From a virus, in IMG/VR virus record IMGVR_UViG_3300025012_000028, positions 150,554 to 214,553 of that record: a stretch of 64,000 bases of DNA; one strand, 5' to 3'. Shown one piece after another: positions 47,573-56,039 of the stretch (its first letter is position 1; each line of letters starts with the position of its first letter). A program made the translations under genes and the position numbers. The notes below the pieces were generated by a model. That model had not been told where the DNA came from. It saw only the letters and a program-made list of their open reading frames with translations, and searched no databases.

Positions 47573-48859
47573 TCACGGAAAAACAGGATCGATTTTCGAT
47601 AAAATAGATTTAATTTGGTCAACTTCTTCTACACCATAATCGTGGTATTGTTCCATAAGATCGAATATGACACCACAAGATTGAAACGCCCATTTTCTAG
47701 AAAATGGGTATCCTTTCCCGTCGTTGTCGGAATCTACATATCTCCACACTTCCTGTAAAAAGGTTTTAAAATCCGTCTTAGAAGCGTTTCGTAAAATGCT
47801 TCGGTGATCGCCAATAAAAGTTAGTGTTGAGTTATGAGATGGTGGTACTAATCCAGTTCTCAAAAAGTTTAAAATTCTAGACATGTCAGATTTATCTCTG
47901 AATAACAATTCATTTATTTCGTCTAATGATCTGACAGCTTTAGTGAGATAGTCTTTATTGTTGAGTTTATCTATAACAGTAAAGGCATCTTTGGAAAGAA
48001 AGAACGCTTGCATAGGTTCGGATGGATGGATATAACCACGTCCCGATTTATCTGCAAAACCAGTATAGCCACAGGTTCTCAACACCCAATTCCACTTGGA
48101 TGAAACCACATTACCATATGACGCAGTAGCCACAAACATCGCCACAAAGCGCGACATCTGCCAAAAGGCCATGATAGGATTTTCTTCTTTCCTAGTCTCC
48201 AAACACACAGCAACCAAAACCATCCAACATTCAGAAACGAATTTATCGATCAATTTTGGATTTATAATATATTCATAATTTTCTGAAATGAAAAATTTAC
48301 TTTTGAAATTGTCCCTAAAATCCCTGTATATCTCATTGCTCGGATATTCATTGATCGTGAATAATCTCTGCAACAAACCATGCATGTCCATAAAACGATT
48401 TCCAGCTTCAAATTCTTTGGCGCGTTTCATGAAGATGTTTCTGAGAGTTCTGTAATCCGCATCATAATTATTACTGGTGTAGTTGGAATACATATCATTC
48501 ACAAACCCATCGGAGTCTTTCGCTTTCAGAACCCACATAAAAGGTCTATCAGCAGCGAAAGGAAGACCCCTTAAAGACTTCGTTCTGTCTACCTCATATT
48601 TCTCCCACGCCTCTACAAGTGGATAACAGTAAATGCCCAATGGTGTGTTGTAATTCGATCTAGGATTTATACCTATCTTTGTCTGACCTCTGTTCTTCTG
48701 TTTTAAATTTGATCGTTGATGATTAACCAAATCATCCGTAAACCCAATGTAAATGGTCGGATCGTTCTTATACTTCTTCAGATATTCGTATGCGGAAATC
48801 TTGGGATTAGAATCGGGGTGGGATCTTGCTTCAGCTATAAATTCCTTGAATCGTATCAT
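47573..48859 (-). CDS. Predicted internal head protein, 428 aa
   Basis: Start MIRFKEFIAEARSHPDS after AGGAAGG; the leader is nearly identical to T4 IPI-III (MKTYQEFIAE), with cleavage expected after IAE. The body has a phage-wide motif set: TPLGIYCYPL, LPFAADRPFMWVLK, and CGYTGFADKSGRGYIHPSEPMQAFF, seen in large phage proteins thought to enter the host. Function unknown. A late promoter lies about 90 nt upstream inside the small gene before it. Confidence 0.65.
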   Translation of the reverse strand: MIRFKEFIAEARSHPDSNPKISAYEYLKKYKNDPTIYIGFTDDLVNHQRSNLKQKNRGQTKIGINPRSNYNTPLGIYCYPLVEAWEKYEVDRTKSLRGLPFAADRPFMWVLKAKDSDGFVNDMYSNYTSNNYDADYRTLRNIFMKRAKEFEAGNRFMDMHGLLQRLFTINEYPSNEIYRDFRDNFKSKFFISENYEYIINPKLIDKFVSECWMVLVAVCLETRKEENPIMAFWQMSRFVAMFVATASYGNVVSSKWNWVLRTCGYTGFADKSGRGYIHPSEPMQAFFLSKDAFTVIDKLNNKDYLTKAVRSLDEINELLFRDKSDMSRILNFLRTGLVPPSHNSTLTFIGDHRSILRNASKTDFKTFLQEVWRYVDSDNDGKGYPFSRKWAFQSCGVIFDLMEQYHDYGVEEVDQIKSILSKIDPVFP

Positions 48860-48969
48860 CACAATCCTTCCTGAAAACATTCATCACATTGTTCGTCTTC
48901 GATATGATCATGTTTGAAATATTCTCTACCACACACTTTACAGATGTATTTATATATGTGTTTTTTCAT
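48859..48969 (-). CDS. Zinc-finger microprotein, 36 aa
   Basis: Read directly: MKKHIYKYICKVCGREYFKH then CDECF: CxxC-x15-CxxC with basic flanks. Its stop overlaps the next start (TGATG), and its start overlaps the previous stop. Confidence 0.6.
   Translation of the reverse strand: MKKHIYKYICKVCGREYFKHDHIEDEQCDECFQEGL
48947..48954 (-). promoter_or_regulatory. T4-type late promoter TATAAATA
   Basis: Exact TATAAATA on the minus strand inside the 36-aa gene, about 90 nt before the 428-aa head-protein start. It would not include the microprotein start. Confidence 0.5.
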
Positions 48970-49229
48970 TCCTCTTTGAGTTTAGAAACTTTAATGTTCC
49001 TGATATTGAAAGCACCATCCCCATCGATTCCAAAGGATTTCTTTTGATCGACATCCCCATCAGGATCTACGATAACCTCAAAAGAATGTCCACCATCACT
49101 ATTGCTCTTGATGTGCTCCAACATCCTCTGCAACGAGTTTTCACTATCACTTACCTGAATGGTGATGATGGTATCACCCTCCGATTTATACTCATTCAGA
49201 ATGTTCAAAATGTCTTGATACTTCTTCAT
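48966..49229 (-). CDS. Predicted internal head protein, 87 aa
   Basis: MKKYQDILNILNEYKSEGD: a leader of capsid-targeting type with LNE site. The mature part TIITIQVSDSENSLQRMLEH ... GHSFEVIVDPDGDVDQKKSF is a small alpha/beta domain. Late promoter 26 nt upstream and GGAGGAAG before the ATG. Confidence 0.55.
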   Translation of the reverse strand: MKKYQDILNILNEYKSEGDTIITIQVSDSENSLQRMLEHIKSNSDGGHSFEVIVDPDGDVDQKKSFGIDGDGAFNIRNIKVSKLKEE

Positions 49230-49254
49230 TATCTTCCTCCAACCATTTTAAATC

Positions 49255-49262
49255 TATTTATA
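49255..49262 (-). promoter_or_regulatory. T4-type late promoter TATAAATA
   Basis: Exact TATAAATA on the minus strand, just upstream of the 87-aa head-protein gene. Confidence 0.75.
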
Positions 49263-49265
49263 AAC

Positions 49266-49754
49266 TTAATGGAATGTGCTGTTAGGAAGATCGATACCAC
49301 AGATTTTGCAATATCCTGTTTGTTCATCGATGATTGATCGTGGAACATACCGCTCACAAACGGGGCATTTAACAAACCCTCGATCAGTATGAATTTGTTC
49401 TTCAAATTTGGTATAAGCAGTCGGCCCGAAATAGAACTTTTTGTTCTTTTCATCTATGTAATTGTCTTCATGAATTGAAAGTTGGGATTGGAAATATAAA
49501 GAGAGGATGTGAGTGTACCACGCGACATCTTGGATGTTGTAGTTATTGACAGTAAAACTCAAAAGATACTGAACATCTGTCTGTTCATCTTTGGGGGGAA
49601 CTGCGAGGAGGATAAATCTTTTGGTGAAGTAGCATTGGTACTCTGCACCATTAAACTTGATTGGAACTATCTTGCCCTGTAAATCCTCCTTGCCCCGTTC
49701 AACCACTTCACAAATGTTCATCGCCTCTTTCAAATTCTCTTTGATAAATTCCAC
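49266..49754 (-). CDS. Hypothetical protein with C-terminal zinc ribbon, 162 aa
   Basis: Helical N-terminus, beta-rich middle (VPIKFNGAEYQCYFTKRFIL), then CPVCERYVPRS ... GYCKICGIDLP near residues 132-157, a clear two-CxxC zinc ribbon. Last gene before the ligase-side operon's promoter hairpin. Not recognised. Confidence 0.65.
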   Translation of the reverse strand: MEFIKENLKEAMNICEVVERGKEDLQGKIVPIKFNGAEYQCYFTKRFILLAVPPKDEQTDVQYLLSFTVNNYNIQDVAWYTHILSLYFQSQLSIHEDNYIDEKNKKFYFGPTAYTKFEEQIHTDRGFVKCPVCERYVPRSIIDEQTGYCKICGIDLPNSTFH

Positions 49755-49782
49755 GATATCTCCATTAAAAATAAAATAACAA

Positions 49783-49823
49783 AAAAGCTACACCACAATA
49801 TCATGAATGTAGCTTTTCGCCAA
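49783..49823 (-). promoter_or_regulatory. Combined terminator hairpin and early promoter (PeSL-like)
   Basis: Stem AAAAGCTACA / TGTAGCTTTT (49783-49792, 49808-49817) with a 15-nt loop and a T-rich tail. Promoter TTGGCG (49818-49823), 17 nt, TATTGT (49795-49800) inside the loop. Confidence 0.65.
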
Positions 49824-49834
49824 AGGTTTTTTTG

Positions 49835-50074
49835 TTAAATGTTTTTTAAAAACACCGGGGTCTTTTCACCGGAACAATAAGTATATTCAGTTAAGAATTT
49901 ATCAATCTCCCTATCCACGATACTTTTCAGTTCCAATGATCCATCTTCCCTGAGTTCAAAAAAGTAAAGGGCAATATCACCCACCCGATATTCTCCATAG
50001 ATAGACTTACCCTTGAATTTAGAAAGGTCTATGATCGGAATGAACTGCTCAAGCTGTTCTTTGAAATAATTCAT
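49835..50074 (-). CDS. Hypothetical protein, 79 aa
   Basis: MNYFKEQLEQFIPIIDLSKF then a beta-rich body (YRVGDIALYFFELREDGSLE). 4-nt overlap with its neighbour. Not recognised. Confidence 0.6.
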   Translation of the reverse strand: MNYFKEQLEQFIPIIDLSKFKGKSIYGEYRVGDIALYFFELREDGSLELKSIVDREIDKFLTEYTYCSGEKTPVFLKNI

Positions 50075-50349
50075 TTGTCTCTAAACTCCCTCGGTGCCAA
50101 CGGAAAGAAAGCCCAATGTGTTATTTTATCTGCCCAATATGTGTGGGGTGTTCCGCCAATATAACGCCATTCACCATTAGAACAATATTCCGCAAACCCC
50201 ACATTGGAAATTTCATTTGGTTCGGTATAGTCGGAAAAGTGTACCAACACATCTATAATGATATTAAATTGTCCTTGATTAGTATACTCTTCCAACGGAA
50301 GACAATCTTTGATACTGAACCATTCTATCTCTACTTTATCAGGTTCCAC
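50071..50349 (-). CDS. DUF551-like protein, 92 aa
   Basis: IEWFSIKDCLPLEEY, IDVLVHFSDY, then GTPHTYWADKITHWAFFPLAP: the DUF551 pattern (W.s..d.LP, vlv, VtHW.pLP). Common in phages and prophages; function unknown. Confidence 0.7.
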   Translation of the reverse strand: MEPDKVEIEWFSIKDCLPLEEYTNQGQFNIIIDVLVHFSDYTEPNEISNVGFAEYCSNGEWRYIGGTPHTYWADKITHWAFFPLAPREFRDK

Positions 50350-52154
50350 ATCTGCTCCTCTGTTTTAATTTCCACACCAAGTTTCTGTGCTTTAGTATAT
50401 TTATTACTCTTGTCCCACGAATCTTCCGCACAGAAAAGAATGTCCAAATTCTTATTCACAGAGTCCACAATGGTAGCTCCCAATTCCACACACCTAGCTT
50501 CCAGCTTTGCTTTCTTCTGGGAGAAGCTACCAGTGAAGAGAACTTTCTTACCGGACAAGATACCATCTACAATAACAACTTCTTCTTTGGGTTCCGGTTT
50601 CTTGTAACGGACACTATTGATGATCCTTTCCTTTATGCCCCAATTGACATCAAAAGAAAGTTTAGCTTTCTCCAATGTACGCACACCAATCCCAGACGGA
50701 AGGGAAGTAGTATTGGGATTTTCAAATGTAATTTTCATACTCTCAAGACTACCTACATGGTTCAGTAGACTATCGAAAAGTGTGGTTCCCAAACCGTTGT
50801 ATGGCAGATGTCTCATGATGTTTTCAGCAGTTGTCTCATAGACTTTTTCCTGTAAAGCCACATGGAAGTCGTTTTGAGATTTGTAAGATACATCAGGACA
50901 CCACGAAAGTAAAGCGTCAAATGACGTGACATTCCAATTCAAGAGGGACGATTCAGACACGTTTTCAATCCCAATCGACTTAATGAACGATTCCACACGT
51001 TTGACCTCACCACACTCAAGGTTGGGGCATTGAAGATCAACACCGTCCCACCCAAGAACCTCACCACATTCAGGACACTTGTTAGGTAAGGCGACGGCAG
51101 AGGTTTCGATGATTTCGATAATTTTGGGGATCACACATCCACTTTTGATAATTCCAACCCTAGCCCCGATCCCAAGACCTCTATCTAAAATCCACTGCGC
51201 ATTGTTACCAGTGCAACGTGAAATCGTGCTGCCATCGATATCCACAGGATTCACAAGAGCGACCGGTTTCAGTTTCCTCTCTTTGCTCAAGTTCCATTCA
51301 TAACCCAAGATGGTAGTTTCTGTGAAATCCGAATTAACCTTGAAAGCACTTTTCCTTTCAGGAAGGAATTTATCATTTTCATTCTTCCACTCGGAATCAC
51401 TTATAACCAAACCATCAATGTCGTATTGTGCTTCGTCCTTTGAATTAAGATAATATGCCTCCATGCGATCAATGAGGCTTTCTCCAACACTAAATATACA
51501 ATGTTCAGGAGTTTGAAATCCCTGTACCTTGAGGAAATTGAACTGTTCAACCACATTCAGATTATCTGACAGAACTTGATAAGCAAATGCCTCGACCATA
51601 TGAATATTTTCGGAAACCACATCCCTATTCATAAGGCCAACGGTTCCGTTGCGGCGATTCTTGAAAGAAAGGTGTTCGTGACTGTTATCAGTAAGGGTGA
51701 ATTCACCACGGACATCAGTAGGCTCAAGATATGAAATGGTTTTTGGAATGGAAGGGATTTTCATTGCTTTGTCCGTCCAATCGACACCAGACTCCCCATC
51801 ACCACGACTCGTAACTTTCTTAAGATTGCCGTTACGGTATTCCGCATACCAACTACACCCATCAATTTTCAGAGAAGCAAAAAGGTTTTTAATGTTATTC
51901 TTTTTGATCCATTTCCAAAATTTATCAGGTTCGTCTGATTTGAGTTTTTCTAATGAACCGATAACATAATCAAATTTTACATCTCCTGATGTTTCAGTTA
52001 GAGATTCCTTAAACTCAATAAACTCGTCCCACTTAAGTTCTTTCTGAATCTCTTCCAGAAGAAGGTCATAGGCCGCATCCGAAACCAGTTCGTCGCCGTT
52101 CCGATACGCCTTGTTATATTTTACAGCCAGTTCCATTTTTTCTGCTATGTTCAT
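50331..52154 (-). CDS. ligA: NAD-dependent DNA ligase (LigA type)
   Basis: 607 aa. Seals nicks using NAD+. Domain Ia start; catalytic lysine K96 in SLKIDGCSWYAEY, RGDGESG, ADP-binding strands (DVRGEFTL; KNRRNGTVGLMNRD; DGLVISDSEW); OB fold (ERKLKPVALVNPVDIDG); zinc finger with CPECGEV and CPNLEC; helix-hairpin-helix region; C-terminal BRCT (LSGKKVLFTGSFSQKKAKLE). T4 uses an ATP-dependent ligase instead. Strong GAGGAGAAG site; first gene after a promoter hairpin and a 57-aa gene. Confidence 0.93.
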   Translation of the reverse strand: MNIAEKMELAVKYNKAYRNGDELVSDAAYDLLLEEIQKELKWDEFIEFKESLTETSGDVKFDYVIGSLEKLKSDEPDKFWKWIKKNNIKNLFASLKIDGCSWYAEYRNGNLKKVTSRGDGESGVDWTDKAMKIPSIPKTISYLEPTDVRGEFTLTDNSHEHLSFKNRRNGTVGLMNRDVVSENIHMVEAFAYQVLSDNLNVVEQFNFLKVQGFQTPEHCIFSVGESLIDRMEAYYLNSKDEAQYDIDGLVISDSEWKNENDKFLPERKSAFKVNSDFTETTILGYEWNLSKERKLKPVALVNPVDIDGSTISRCTGNNAQWILDRGLGIGARVGIIKSGCVIPKIIEIIETSAVALPNKCPECGEVLGWDGVDLQCPNLECGEVKRVESFIKSIGIENVSESSLLNWNVTSFDALLSWCPDVSYKSQNDFHVALQEKVYETTAENIMRHLPYNGLGTTLFDSLLNHVGSLESMKITFENPNTTSLPSGIGVRTLEKAKLSFDVNWGIKERIINSVRYKKPEPKEEVVIVDGILSGKKVLFTGSFSQKKAKLEARCVELGATIVDSVNKNLDILFCAEDSWDKSNKYTKAQKLGVEIKTEEQMWNLIK

Positions 52155-52176
52155 ATCTTCTCCTCACTTCAAAATA

Positions 52177-52219
52177 AAAACTCATGATTACTTATACCAC
52201 ATAATCATGAGTTTTGCAA
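52177..52219 (-). promoter_or_regulatory. Combined terminator hairpin and early promoter (PeSL-like)
   Basis: 14-bp perfect stem AAAACTCATGATTA (52177-52190) / (52202-52215). Promoter TTGCAA (52214-52219), 17 nt, TATAAG (52191-52196) in the loop. It ends the gp46 operon tail and starts the ligase operon. Confidence 0.75.
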
Positions 52220-52239
52220 ATCATTTTTTTTTATTTTCG

Positions 52240-52413
52240 TTAAATCAAATCATCACCACTTTCATCCCAATACGGAACCTCGTAATCATCGGGAAAATGG
52301 ATGGATTCGACTTCGATCAATTCTCTGAGCATACTAATTGAAATGTGTCTCAGTTGATCCTCGTCCAGATCGTTAATCCACTCTTCTATTTTCCGTGATG
52401 TAAACATTTTCAT
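52240..52413 (-). CDS. Small acidic protein, 57 aa
   Basis: Read directly: MKMFTSRKIEEWINDLDEDQ ... ESIHFPDDYEVPYWDESGDD. GGAGGAAG upstream. Its stop lies 25 nt before the terminator stem. Not recognised. Confidence 0.6.
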   Translation of the reverse strand: MKMFTSRKIEEWINDLDEDQLRHISISMLRELIEVESIHFPDDYEVPYWDESGDDLI

Positions 52414-52770
52414 TTAATCTTCCTCCACGTCTATTGTCGATAAAAAGTAAAATGGTCGTTCGTATTCATTGCTAAAGCCAGTACCATCGATGGTAACAAT
52501 CTCTGCTAGTTTTTCTTCATATAGTTTGTTACACTCCATATCCACACGTTCGTAATCTTCATCACTACTATTATTATCTAGCCCCACATACCTGTTGATG
52601 CTTTTATCTCTAAATTCATCAATAATAAAATCCCCAAATCTTTTGGATTCTTCCTGACATTGTGTTAAACATTCGTTGGCGCGTTCTTCATTGAAGAAAG
52701 CTTTGGTAACATACTCATATCTATCTTCATAATCACCCAATACACCCATAATACAATAAACAGTTTTCAA
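52414..52770 (-). CDS. Hypothetical protein, 118 aa
   Basis: MKTVYCIMGVLGDYEDRYEY, a helical NEERANECLTQCQEESKRF, then acidic residues and a YERPFYFLST strand. Belongs to a type of small phage proteins with a beta-alpha-beta order. Role unknown. Confidence 0.65.
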   Translation of the reverse strand: MKTVYCIMGVLGDYEDRYEYVTKAFFNEERANECLTQCQEESKRFGDFIIDEFRDKSINRYVGLDNNSSDEDYERVDMECNKLYEEKLAEIVTIDGTGFSNEYERPFYFLSTIDVEED

Positions 52771-52771
52771 T

Positions 52772-53194
52772 TTAGTTGTTCTCCTTAATCATAAAATCAA
52801 ACCTTCGGATGGCATAATTATTAGTGACCATCGAACCACTTAAACTAGACATTGCCACAACAGAACTTCGTACCAGTTTATGTTCAATCAATGAAGCTAA
52901 CAATTTACCTTTTGGTGTTGGTAAAATTTGAAACTTACCAAAATATTTTTCTTTGTCTTTATGGATGTTGATTAACACATGGGAAACATTTATCAGATGA
53001 AGATCGAATTTTATTTCCTCTGGTGTATTGTATGCAGTTCCTAAACTTCTATTATTAGGAATGCAGTTCACCATATATTGATCTACCGCTTTATTTAATA
53101 TGTCTTCTGGATATATATTTCCATTTGGATCAGTATATTGTTTATGTTCCTCATTATATATGAACGTTGGAAATAACTGAAAGGTTTCAAACAT
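52772..53194 (-). CDS. Degenerate gp21-like (prohead protease fold) protein, 140 aa
   Basis: NGNIYPEDILNKAVDQY, then RSLGTAYNTPEE, then YFGKFQILPTPKGKLLASLI and VRSSVVAMSSLSGS correspond in order and spacing to T4 gp21 (NKRLYPKRILEKAVKDY; QALGELNHPP; YGRARI...KLAALI; VSSRGLGSL). The gp21 catalytic His (NHPP) is Asn56-Thr-Pro here, and the SSRG motif is SSVV, so the protein is probably inactive. It may interact with prohead components or regulate the true protease. Abuts gp46. Confidence 0.6.
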   Translation of the reverse strand: MFETFQLFPTFIYNEEHKQYTDPNGNIYPEDILNKAVDQYMVNCIPNNRSLGTAYNTPEEIKFDLHLINVSHVLINIHKDKEKYFGKFQILPTPKGKLLASLIEHKLVRSSVVAMSSLSGSMVTNNYAIRRFDFMIKENN

Positions 53195-54931
53195 CTATAT
53201 CTCCTCAATAGTGCTGAACCCACCCACTCTTTTTACAGAGTAATGGTTATCGATATACTTCACCGGAACATCGTTATGACTCATGATCATAGTACATTTT
53301 TTATTCTCGGCTGTAAATTCTTTTAGAATTTCGTAGAAAGTATTTTGCAGATTCTTGTCCAGACCTGTTCCCACTTCATCCAGAATCAACAAGTTGGAAG
53401 CACTCTGACTGTATTTTAAATTGCAGAAAGAGATGAACGCAAAGATGATTGCCAAATCGGAAATTCTTTTCTGACCTTCCGAAAGACTTTCATATTTGAA
53501 ATTCTCTTTGTGTCTGGTTAAGAATTCCTCATTCCATTCTTCATCAAACCGGAACAGAACATCTGCTCCAAATTTCTGAAGGTAAAGACTCAGGAACTTA
53601 TTGATACTAGGAAGATATTTCTTAACCACAAACGCTTTGATCTTATCGTCTGTCAGAAGTGTTCTACCATAGGCATAATGTTTTTTATCATATGCCTTAT
53701 CGTTATAATCTTTCTCAAGCTGTTTCTTTTGTTCGATATAACCTTTCAGCTTTGAATCATCAATCTTAATCTCTTGATCTTTCTCAACTTGAATTTGTTT
53801 CTTGAGATTTGCAATCTGTCTTGTGCCACTTGTTATGGCTTCCTGAAACCCTCGCTCCATATTGATATACTCTTGACACTTATCAATCTTGGGTTGGAAG
53901 GATCTTATCTCAGTTTCTTTTTGGGCCAGTTGTTCTTTGAGGATGGTTTGTTCTTTGAGAATGATAGTGTTATCAGCCGGTCTGTTCATCTCTTCTTCAA
54001 ACGCTTTTATCTTAGAACAAGTCCCACACGTCTTCTGAAGGAACTGAATCTTCTTTCCCTGATTTGCTCTTTCTGTTTCTTGTGCAGCAAGTGTGACATC
54101 GATGTTCTTTAATTTCTGTTCTATCTCACGATATTGATTCTTTAAAGTCTGTACTTCGTTGGATAATTCTGTTTTCTTGGTTTTATACTTTTGAATCTTC
54201 TCAACAGCCAATGTTTTTTTGTCAATTCCTTCTTGCAATTCAACTATTTGGGAATTGATTTCATCTATTTTTGCCGATGTTATTGCCGTTCTTTCATCCT
54301 TAAGCTGTTTCAGTCTTAGAAGGTGATCCTTCTCCTGAGTGATAAGAACATCGGTATAGTTCATATCTTTATTCAAGGAAGCAATCTCTTTGTCGAGAGC
54401 ATCAACTTTGAGTTTGGCAAGCTTGTTCATTGAGGTATACAGTTGAATGTTCAACATCGGCTCAACAACTTCACGCTTCTTGTCTTTGGTAAGTGTCAAG
54501 AAAGATGAATTCTTTGTCAGAGATTTGTAACTAACCTGCTCAAAAATGTTGGGAGTTGTTTTGAGATGATCCTGTTCAATAATTTCTTGATAAGATCGTG
54601 AAGATGATGGGACCGGAACTATCACATCATTTTTATACATACGAAGATAGTTCGGCTTAAGACCACGTTCAATCCTATAAGGAACAGAATTGATGTTGAA
54701 AAAATAATGGACCTCTGTTTCTTTTTTGTTGATGGAATTTATAAGATCTGGTAAATTGAATTTGCGGTATGGTTTACCAAAACACGCAAAATAAACCGCT
54801 TCAGTGATAGAACTTTTGCCCTCACCCGTTTCACCAGATAGTTTGTTCACACCCTGTTTAAAGTTAAACTCGGTCCAGTTGTTGCCATAACTTTGGAAGT
54901 TCCTGATCCTGATCTTTTCAGCTTCAATCAT
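53195..54931 (-). CDS. 46: Recombination endonuclease subunit gp46 (SbcC/Rad50-like)
   Basis: 578 aa (T4: 560). ABC-type ATPase with a long coiled coil. N-terminal IRIRNFQSYGNNWTEF, Walker A SGETGEGKSSI; hook CGTCSKIKAF at the coiled-coil apex (zinc hook CxxC); signature SEGQKRISDLAIIF; Walker B NLLILDEVGTGLDKNL; H-loop IMSHND. With gp47 it resects DNA ends. The start at MIEAEK was chosen because GGAG is 9 nt upstream. Confidence 0.93.
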   Translation of the reverse strand: MIEAEKIRIRNFQSYGNNWTEFNFKQGVNKLSGETGEGKSSITEAVYFACFGKPYRKFNLPDLINSINKKETEVHYFFNINSVPYRIERGLKPNYLRMYKNDVIVPVPSSSRSYQEIIEQDHLKTTPNIFEQVSYKSLTKNSSFLTLTKDKKREVVEPMLNIQLYTSMNKLAKLKVDALDKEIASLNKDMNYTDVLITQEKDHLLRLKQLKDERTAITSAKIDEINSQIVELQEGIDKKTLAVEKIQKYKTKKTELSNEVQTLKNQYREIEQKLKNIDVTLAAQETERANQGKKIQFLQKTCGTCSKIKAFEEEMNRPADNTIILKEQTILKEQLAQKETEIRSFQPKIDKCQEYINMERGFQEAITSGTRQIANLKKQIQVEKDQEIKIDDSKLKGYIEQKKQLEKDYNDKAYDKKHYAYGRTLLTDDKIKAFVVKKYLPSINKFLSLYLQKFGADVLFRFDEEWNEEFLTRHKENFKYESLSEGQKRISDLAIIFAFISFCNLKYSQSASNLLILDEVGTGLDKNLQNTFYEILKEFTAENKKCTMIMSHNDVPVKYIDNHYSVKRVGGFSTIEEI

Positions 54932-54955
54932 CAACATTCTCCATGTACAAAAATA

Positions 54956-54996
54956 AAAGGATAAATCAATCTACCACGATTTATCCTTTCAGTCTA
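54956..54996 (-). promoter_or_regulatory. Combined terminator hairpin and early promoter (PeSL-like)
   Basis: 12-bp perfect stem AAAGGATAAATC / GATTTATCCTTT (54956-54967, 54978-54989) with a TTTTATTTTT tail. Promoter TAGACT (54991-54996), 17 nt, TAGATT (54968-54973) in the loop; weaker match but the same geometry. Confidence 0.6.
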
Positions 54997-55018
54997 TTAA
55001 TTGATCAATTATTATTTT

Positions 55019-55201
55019 CTAATCGATTCCCAATTCTTTTCTGGCCCATGCTATATCTTCTTCATTTGGTTCTTCAAATCCACTTGTCGCTGTCACAAAG
55101 AACACATAAGCACTTATGGCTTTCTCTTTGTCAGAGATACCAAAATACCTGAACAACATATCCTCAAACGCTTTTAATTGATATTCGACATCTTCATTCA
55201 T
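55019..55201 (-). CDS. Hypothetical protein, 60 aa
   Basis: MNEDVEYQLKAFEDMLFRYF, KAISAYVFFVTATSGFEEPN. Helical, acidic. Overlaps its upstream neighbour by 4 nt. Not recognised. Confidence 0.6.
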   Translation of the reverse strand: MNEDVEYQLKAFEDMLFRYFGISDKEKAISAYVFFVTATSGFEEPNEEDIAWARKELGID

Positions 55202-55461
55202 AATTCATCCTCATTATCACACTCATGATAACCCACAATTTCACAAATCTGTTCTAAGAAATCGGGAGTATTTAAAAGAATTTCATCTACCTGCCAAATA
55301 GATTCGGAGCAAGAAATGTGGTGGTCTTTGATATAAGCTTGACAAATAACCCAAAGAGTTTCATATCTTCTAAGTAAATCGTTCAGTTCTTTTTCTTGAA
55401 GTCTTAATCTAGTAATTCGATTAGCCAAACTTAAACAGATGGGTTCATTACACTGATTCAT
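55198..55461 (-). CDS. Hypothetical protein, 87 aa
   Basis: Heptad-like helix ANRITRLRLQEKELNDLLRRY, then CQAYIKDHHISCSE and an acidic end. Not recognised. Confidence 0.6.
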   Translation of the reverse strand: MNQCNEPICLSLANRITRLRLQEKELNDLLRRYETLWVICQAYIKDHHISCSESIWQVDEILLNTPDFLEQICEIVGYHECDNEDEL

Positions 55462-55812
55462 TTAAACTCCTTCCTTTTCCAGAAGCAAAGCTTCCTTATA
55501 TAGAATGTCAAAACACTCTTTCAGTTTATCAGGATCGATATCGGTTCCCATATCCAGTTCGTTGGTGTAAGCCGCAACCACTTCGATGGGAGAACTTTCT
55601 TGATTTACACTCTCTTCCATCTTATTCAGGTCAACAGATTCAAGGATTTCACATGCCTCAATGACCTCGACCTTATAATTGTTCTTAGATGAAGATAGCA
55701 TTGATTCAAGGAACTTGTCAAATTTTTTCTGTGATTTGCAATCCTTGATAATTATTTTTATGTAGTTATTTTTTACTAATTCAAGAGCTTCCTTCTCTGT
55801 AATTTTTCTCAT
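55462..55812 (-). CDS. Hypothetical protein, 116 aa
   Basis: Acidic, helical: EKEALELVKNNYIKIIIKD, then ESVDLNKMEESVNQESS. 4-nt overlap with the gene upstream. Not recognised. Confidence 0.6.
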   Translation of the reverse strand: MRKITEKEALELVKNNYIKIIIKDCKSQKKFDKFLESMLSSSKNNYKVEVIEACEILESVDLNKMEESVNQESSPIEVVAAYTNELDMGTDIDPDKLKECFDILYKEALLLEKEGV

Positions 55813-56039
55813 TTATTAAAGAACCTCTCTATTGTCTGCATTTCATTTTTAGCAGCATCCCACATATCCATCTTATCACAAAGCCAATTCTGCATTTTGA
55901 TAATTGAATCTCTAAGCTGATAAGGTACAATCAATGTATAATCAGAGTTATCTTCACTCCAATTACCACATATCATAGTTTTATTACTTTCGTGGGCATA
56001 CCATTTCGAATATAAGATACCTCTAAGATCATCAAACAT
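55809..56039 (-). CDS. Hypothetical protein, 76 aa
   Basis: MFDDLRGILYSKWYAHESNK, a beta-rich middle and a final helix. Starts right after the gp47 stop. Not recognised. Confidence 0.6.
   Translation of the reverse strand: MFDDLRGILYSKWYAHESNKTMICGNWSEDNSDYTLIVPYQLRDSIIKMQNWLCDKMDMWDAAKNEMQTIERFFNK

Noticed and set aside
49229-49453. Minus-strand 74-aa frame overlapping two genes
   Set aside because: Out of frame with the 162-aa zinc-ribbon gene, whose cysteines and ribosome context are convincing; treated as a shadow.
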